DNA of 7,203 bases from Candidatus Bathyarchaeota archaeon (GTDB lineage: Archaea; Thermoproteota; Bathyarchaeia; 40CM-2-53-6; FEN-987). The position numbers were made by a program, and so were the translations under genes. Shown here one piece after another: positions 4,270 through 7,203 of the stretch. Every line of letters starts with the position of its first letter. Position 1 is the stretch's first letter. The notes under the pieces are model-generated. The model worked only from the letters and a program-made list of their open reading frames with translations, was not told where the DNA came from and did not search any database. The stretch lies in NCBI GenBank assembly GCA_022865625.1, contig JALHTB010000118.1:1-7203 (forward strand), read 5' to 3'.

Positions 4270-5190
4270 ATGTCTCGAGATTACATTTCAGCGAGTGTTG
4301 TTATCTTCGGACAATATGGATGCGAAGCGGGGTCTGTAGCTGTGCAATTCGCTATCGAAGCATATGCTCAAAGGTGGTATCCAGTCATCAGCAAGAGAAG
4401 GTCGCGTAGACAGTTTGACCATACGCAACCAATCGATCCTGACCTGTTGGAAAGGTTCCGGAAGTTCTGTGAGGAGTTCAGGCCGTTTCCAGATGTGCGA
4501 GCTGTGCTAGTATCTGAATCGTCTGACGCCGTCTTCAAAGGCGCCATTGGATCATTCGGCAAAGTCAGAGATGCGCCTGCCTTCGTTGCTTTCATCGGCA
4601 ATACGCGCAGTCCCAAAGTGCAAGAAGCGGTCGGCTATACCGGAGAAGGCGTCGTATTGGAAGCGACGGCTTCGCAGCTAGGAACGTGTTGGGTTGGCGG
4701 ATTCTTCAGGCCGGAAGTCGCCGCTAGGCTTGCTGAAACACAGGAGAATGAGAGCGTTCTGGCGGTGACTCCCATCGGATACGTGTGCAAGAACGAGTCT
4801 CTTGAAGAGAAGCTCATGACTGGCTTTGGTCGAACGCATAAGCGTCATCCGTTATCTCATCTTACGACCGGGCTTAGCGAACGTGACTGGCCGGAATGGG
4901 TGAGAGTGTCTCTTGAAGCGGCTAGACTCGCTCCTTCTGCCGTCAACCGGCAACCGTGGGGCTTTCATGTTGAACAGGATTCGGTGACTGTTTTCGTAAG
5001 GACGATAGAGCCCGGGTTTCAGGTATCGAAACGTCTGGACTGCGGCATCGCCATGTTGCACATTGAATTGGGAGCGTTGAGCTGTGGCTTGCGGGGGGAA
5101 TGGGATCTCCTTGAGCAACCAAAGGTGGCGCGAATGACGATTACGGGGACCGTCAAGAAGCCTCAAGCCAGTCTCGTTGCGTCTAGTTAG
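4270..5190 (+). CDS. Nitroreductase family protein (TM1586-like)
   Basis: Nitroreductase-fold proteins bind FMN and reduce nitro groups, quinones or related electron acceptors with NAD(P)H. After an unusual 30-residue N-terminus the family pattern begins: WYPVISKRRSRRQF (36-49) with the Arg/Ser residues that hold the FMN phosphate, GKVRDAPAFVAFIGN (97-111), YTGEGVVLEAT (123-133), GTCWVGGFF (138-146), and the second signature APSAVNRQPWGF (221-232). This order matches the TM1586-type putative nitroreductases, where the fold is built within one chain. At 306 residues it is longer than most of this group. Residues 1-24 do not look like the family, and an in-frame GTG at 4342 would give 282 residues. 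It follows the acetyltransferase by four bases and is probably translated from the same mRNA. The physiological substrate is unknown. Confidence 0.88.
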   Translation: MSRDYISASVVIFGQYGCEAGSVAVQFAIEAYAQRWYPVISKRRSRRQFDHTQPIDPDLLERFRKFCEEFRPFPDVRAVLVSESSDAVFKGAIGSFGKVRDAPAFVAFIGNTRSPKVQEAVGYTGEGVVLEATASQLGTCWVGGFFRPEVAARLAETQENESVLAVTPIGYVCKNESLEEKLMTGFGRTHKRHPLSHLTTGLSERDWPEWVRVSLEAARLAPSAVNRQPWGFHVEQDSVTVFVRTIEPGFQVSKRLDCGIAMLHIELGALSCGLRGEWDLLEQPKVARMTITGTVKKPQASLVASS

Positions 5191-5281
5191 TCAATATGGT
5201 TTTGTTAACTTGTCGGCTCCGGCTCTTCTCCTCCCCGCGTTTTTCTTTCACCCATGTCTCAAGCTTAACCTCCTCTTCGTC

Positions 5282-5437
5282 ATGGGAACTGCAATGTTTC
5301 CCGCAGGGATCGTTGGGATGCTCATATTCCTGATGCTCGGCGTATCGTTTATCATCGCTATGCCAATTCTCTCCTTGGGGCTAATCTATCTCATAATCGG
5401 CGTCGCCAACCGAGACAAATGGAAGAAAGCTAGCTAG
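5282..5437 (+). CDS. Small two-helix membrane protein, 51 aa
   Basis: The ATG at 5282 gives 51 residues that are almost wholly membrane-embedded: helix 1 at about 6-26 (PAGIVGMLIFLMLGVSF), a short Pro turn, helix 2 at about 28-42 (ILSLGLIYLIIG), and a basic cytoplasmic-type tail NRDKWKKAS. The same frame is open back to a TTG at 5177 inside the nitroreductase gene, but that extension has no membrane or family character, and I prefer the ATG. No Shine-Dalgarno precedes it. Mini membrane proteins of this kind are common in archaea and mostly uncharacterised. It lies 91 bases after the nitroreductase stop and converges with a minus-strand zinc ribbon seven bases further on. Confidence 0.65.
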   Translation: MGTAMFPAGIVGMLIFLMLGVSFIIAMPILSLGLIYLIIGVANRDKWKKAS

Positions 5438-5444
5438 TCTTGTC

Positions 5445-5594
5445 CTAGACTTGCGATTTTCCGCATCTATCGCAGAAGATTTCTTTCTCCGAGATCGCCG
5501 CTCCGCAGAACTTACACTTCCGCAACTGGAGGAATCTCTGAAGGATGCTATCCGCCTTCTCAACAGCGCCAAGCCAATCACGTGGTCCAGCCAA
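5445..5594 (-). CDS. Zinc-ribbon protein, 49 aa (zinc_ribbon_2-like)
   Basis: On the minus strand the last 23 residues read KCKFCGAAISEKEIFC, then DRCGKSQV and a TAG. This is C27-x2-C30-G and C41-x2-C44-G with an Ile and Phe-Cys in the places typical of the zinc_ribbon_2 family. Before it lies an amphipathic helix (DWLGAVEKADSILQRFLQL, 6-24). The frame is bounded upstream by a TAG at 5636 and has no ATG; the best start is the TTG at 5594, six bases after GGGGAG. A longer gene continuing in another frame is possible. Codon use (GGA, GAG, AAG, TGC) is coding-like, and the motif is too exact to be chance. A plus-strand frame of 100 residues (5451-5753) covers the same bases, but it is the antisense shadow. 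The function is unknown; the ribbon plus helix suggests a small adapter or RNA-binding role. Confidence 0.7.
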   Translation of the reverse strand: MAGPRDWLGAVEKADSILQRFLQLRKCKFCGAAISEKEIFCDRCGKSQV

Positions 5595-5700
5595 CCCCGA
5601 CTCCCCAGTGATACGAACGAATCGGTGAAGGGACTAAAGCATATTGGACATCTTTGCCGTCTTTTGTACAATGGCACGCCAAAGGGCATACTCTGCTTGG

Positions 5701-5733
5701 TGTGTCGGACACTCCCTTCGATGTGTCGGACAC
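5701..5733. repeat. Two operator-like copies of TGTGTCGGACAC, 21 bases apart
   Basis: TGTGTCGGACAC occurs at 5701-5712 and 5722-5733. Each contains the symmetric GTGTC-G-GACAC, two five-base arms around a single central base. Their centres (5707 and 5728) are 21 bases apart, two helical turns, so both sites face the same side of the DNA. This is the classic geometry for cooperative binding of a dimeric regulator. They lie between the minus-strand zinc ribbon and the plus-strand gene at 5787. In one plus frame the unit reads as a seven-residue repeat, an alternative explanation. Confidence 0.55.
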
Positions 5734-5757
5734 CTCACGAAAATGCTCTGTAGTCAT

Positions 5758-5770
5758 CTCGCTGAGCGAG
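5758..5770. promoter_or_regulatory. Symmetric element CTCGCT-G-AGCGAG
   Basis: Six-base arms flank a single central G, a hyphenated palindrome like the pair upstream but with a different core. It lies 17 bases before the GTG at 5787. It could be an operator half-site pair or a very tight RNA hairpin, though a one-base loop is not physically stable as RNA. Confidence 0.3.
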
Positions 5771-5786
5771 TCACTCCGTATGACTT

Positions 5787-6105
5787 GTGTTCAGAAAGGT
5801 AGCCGTACGCTGTTGTACCCCGGACCTTTCAGAGAAGATCTCGCAACTGGAAGGCCTAGATTTCTTCACCAGGCAGGATGCGATTGAAATTGCGAGCAAC
5901 ATTTCCATGAACGACAAGCAGTTCGAGGAATTGCAGACACTCCAGAGAGAAGCGAGAGAACTTCTAACACCGAAACTGGCCAAACCGGTCCAAGCACCGG
6001 CAAAGCGATATTACAGCGTAAACCTTCGAGGGTTCGAATGCCCCCTCACGTACCATTTTTGGGAAAAGAATATGGCAGAGCGCTCCGTGGATGTAAGGAC
6101 GCAAG
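5787..6105 (+). pseudogene. Hypothetical coding segment, out of frame with the membrane gene
   Basis: A GTG at 5787 (after an in-frame TGA at 5781) opens a frame with clear coding character for about 106 residues: DLSEKISQLEGLDFFTRQDA, IEIASNIS, then a helix MNDKQFEELQTLQREAREL and AERSVDVRTQ. No family is recognised. The frame has no stop where the four-helix membrane gene begins in the next frame; it stays open to 6581 as mere shadow. This suggests that the two are one gene split by an extra base near 6100, where residues AERSVDVRTQ would run straight into LKLNSVAVV. Alternatively the segment is a separate gene that lost its stop, with a real start at the internal ATG at 5907. No ribosome site precedes the GTG. 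Confidence 0.4.
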
Positions 6106-6450
6106 TTGAAGCTCAACAGTGTCGCAGTTGTCTATGTTCTCGCTGCGATAGCAAGGCTTCTGTGGACGGTCGAAGGAACGGTGGCGCACTATTCGGTTCA
6201 TTCTGGTATCCCAATCTCGTACTACTTGAGTGCTGGAGTCGGCATTGTAGTCGCCATAGCACTCATACTTCCTCTTTCGAGAAGACTCGCAGTCTTCTTC
6301 GCAGCCATCAGTGCCGTGAGCGGAATTGTCGGATTTGCAGTGATGGGTTGGATCTTCATGACCGAGGGCGAAACAAATCCCGTCACAGCCCCTCTCGTGG
6401 GAGCAATCGCGTTCTCCGCTCTCCTGTACCTGAGACCAAGACTAAGGTAA
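6106..6450 (+). CDS. Four-helix membrane protein, 114 aa
   Basis: The frame from the TTG at 6106 (in-frame TAA at 6094 just before it) encodes four hydrophobic segments: about 5-21, 36-57, 60-85 and 93-109. Small loops separate them, and Arg-rich ends (LSRRL near 58-61, LRPRLR at the C-terminus) mark the cytoplasmic side by the positive-inside rule. AAGGA six bases before the TTG could serve as the ribosome site. I recognise no family; the shape resembles many small uncharacterised archaeal membrane proteins. The N-terminus is uncertain because the preceding coding segment reaches this point in another frame, so the protein may in truth be longer (around 220 residues). It converges with the glycosylase-like gene, 36 bases downstream. 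Confidence 0.65.
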   Translation: MKLNSVAVVYVLAAIARLLWTVEGTVAHYSVHSGIPISYYLSAGVGIVVAIALILPLSRRLAVFFAAISAVSGIVGFAVMGWIFMTEGETNPVTAPLVGAIAFSALLYLRPRLR

Positions 6451-6486
6451 GCTCCAACAAGTGCGCGGCTTCAGGGTTCGAAACCG

Positions 6487-7056
6487 TCAGATGTGTCTCA
6501 TTCCTCTGCGATATGTCACATTTCGCTGGAAGAGAGCCTTTTCGACAGTCCTCGCGTCCAGGGCATGCGTTCTCGCGATGAGTCGAACCTTTCTGAGAAA
6601 CTCTAGGAGGCACTTTGGTCCCTGAAATAGACTCTGGGGTTCTTTTCCAAACAACTCGCGCCATGCATGAATATCAAGCACGGCATATTCCTTTGGATCA
6701 TAGAAAGTCAGGATCACACTTGCCATTGCTGGTCCTATGCCTGGCAGTCCAAGCAATTCTGAGATTTTGGTCTTATCGGAGTCTGCACCCAGAGCCCGAC
6801 GGAAGGCTTCCGAAATCTCGTGCTCTCCAACAGGGTCAACGTAACCTAGGACAAGGCTCTTCCTTCCTGGCAAGCTTTCGAACTTCCAGCTCACCATTCT
6901 CACCAGATCCACCTTGGACAGCCTTCGCGTCTTTCGCAGTCGGGATCCTACATCATTCTCCACTTGATCAGAGAGGGACTGCTCACCGTCATGCCGGCGT
7001 GACCATCTGATGACCTCTTCTCTGTTTTCCCACCAGCGGACCATGTCAACCGCCAT
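6487..7056 (-). CDS. Helix-hairpin-helix DNA glycosylase-like protein
   Basis: The 189 residues contain the helix-hairpin-helix plus Gly/Pro-Asp signature of base-excision glycosylases: LLGLPGIGPAMAS (101-113) followed by YAVLDIHAWREL (124-135). D128 aligns with the catalytic Asp of endonuclease III and AlkA-type enzymes. The Lys that would make it a lyase is replaced by Ala (A110). There is only one Cys (C149), so no iron-sulphur cluster. It may therefore be a monofunctional glycosylase or a DNA-binding protein that has lost activity; the damaged base is unknown. The N-terminus (1-60) is basic and Trp-rich and not typical of the core family, perhaps specific to this group. The ATG at 7056 follows the stop of the acyl-CoA synthetase gene by eight bases and lacks a Shine-Dalgarno, so the two are likely co-transcribed. 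A second ATG at 7044 is possible. Confidence 0.8.
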   Translation of the reverse strand: MAVDMVRWWENREEVIRWSRRHDGEQSLSDQVENDVGSRLRKTRRLSKVDLVRMVSWKFESLPGRKSLVLGYVDPVGEHEISEAFRRALGADSDKTKISELLGLPGIGPAMASVILTFYDPKEYAVLDIHAWRELFGKEPQSLFQGPKCLLEFLRKVRLIARTHALDARTVEKALFQRNVTYRRGMRHI

Positions 7057-7064
7057 GTGAGAAA

Positions 7065-7203
7065 CTATGCCACAACTGCGCGCGCATCCACGGCTGCTGC
7101 GCCGTGTTCAAGAACCAGTAACGGGTTGATGTCCACCTCGGTGATAGAGGGATTGTCAACGAGCATGCAGGAAAGGGACAAGAGTGCCTTGATGAGTGAT
7201 TCC
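7065..7203 (-). CDS. Acyl-CoA synthetase (ADP-forming), C-terminal end, partial
   Basis: Minus-strand codons from the right edge read ESLIKALLSLSCMLVDNPSI, then TEVDINPLLVLEHGAAAVDA and RAVVA, ending in a TAG at 7065. The string I-x-E-x-D-I-N-P-L-x-V followed by G-A-x-A-V-D-A-R is the very conserved end of the ATP-grasp domain of the ADP-forming acetyl/acyl-CoA synthetases (subunit beta, or the C-terminal part of the fused enzyme). These convert acyl-CoA, ADP and phosphate to acid, CoA and ATP and are used by archaea for energy saving. Only the last 45 residues are present, so substrate class and subunit arrangement cannot be told. It is the upstream gene of the operon with the glycosylase-like protein. 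Confidence 0.85.
   Translation of the reverse strand, partial: ESLIKALLSLSCMLVDNPSITEVDINPLLVLEHGAAAVDARAVVA

Noticed and set aside
3665..4312. GTTATCTTC shortly before ATGs at both 3672 and 4302, as a possible shared promoter box
   Set aside because: Nine bases shared, the second copy lies inside the nitroreductase gene and its ATG is out of frame; chance is likely.
5451..5753. Plus-strand 100-residue frame
   Set aside because: The minus strand here encodes an exact zinc-ribbon motif, and the plus-strand product has a TTG start, no ribosome site and no family character.
6030..6060. GGGTTCGAATGCCCCC followed by ...ACGTACCA looks like a tRNA T-arm and 3' end
   Set aside because: The pair closing the T-loop fails (the base after the loop is G, not C), and I found no acceptor stem, D-arm or anticodon arm upstream; it lies within a coding-like frame.
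6468..6486. A second T-loop-like GGGTTCGAAACC
   Set aside because: Only two T-stem pairs form and no cloverleaf can be drawn around it.
6106..6581. Continuation of the 5787 frame to 6581 with many Cys and Ser/Arg
   Set aside because: It is the shifted-frame shadow of the membrane gene; its Cys residues are not in conserved pairs and the text is Ser/Arg/His low complexity.

Overview
This window looks archaeal, although no rRNA or other marker gene is present to place it more exactly. Four things point that way. Start codons at 463 and about 2342 sit some 26 bases after AT-rich, TATA-like boxes, as in leaderless archaeal transcripts. A strong archaeal/bacterial-type Shine-Dalgarno (GGAGGTGA) serves an internal operon gene. 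Tiny zinc-ribbon proteins are abundant. At the right edge lies the C-terminal end of an ADP-forming acyl-CoA synthetase, an enzyme typical of archaea. Base composition is moderate (near 50 % GC by eye), and purine-rich coding strands are evident. I cannot tell Thermoplasmatota from TACK-group lineages by reading alone.

Layout. Positions 1-460 hold a minus-strand hypothetical ORF preceded by what looks like a frame-broken coding stretch. From 463 to 1767 runs a plus-strand pair: a 48-residue zinc-ribbon protein whose TAA abuts the ATG of the GTPase HflX. 1768-1960 is a convergent intergenic spacer. 1961-2342 is a minus-strand gene of unknown function; codon use suggests that its upstream part changes frame twice. 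2346-2745 is purine-rich on the plus strand and has no firm gene. 2746-3192 is a compact minus-strand operon, a 101-residue zinc-ribbon protein followed by a 40-residue protein, with a hairpin whose loop carries the stop codon and the Shine-Dalgarno. 3253-3692 is mostly non-coding or degenerate and includes an 18-bp perfect palindrome. 3693-5190 is a plus-strand operon of a GNAT acetyltransferase and a TM1586-like nitroreductase, followed by a 51-residue two-helix membrane protein. A 49-residue minus-strand zinc ribbon (5445-5594) ends against it. 5595-5786 carries paired operator-like palindromes. 5787-6450 encodes a hypothetical soluble segment running into a four-helix membrane protein in another frame. 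6487-7203 is a minus-strand operon: the end of an ADP-forming acyl-CoA synthetase, then a helix-hairpin-helix DNA-glycosylase-like protein.

How they fit together. The firm genes are HflX (ribosome-associated GTPase), GNAT, nitroreductase, the HhH glycosylase-like protein and the acyl-CoA synthetase end. They look like ordinary chromosomal housekeeping or accessory genes. Between them lie many very small genes (zinc ribbons, mini membrane proteins) and several stretches whose protein-like reading jumps frame, often at short homopolymers. That pattern fits either decaying accessory genes or an assembly with small indels; HflX, GNAT and nitroreductase are intact, so damage, if any, is local. No mobile element, CRISPR array, rRNA or tRNA gene was found.
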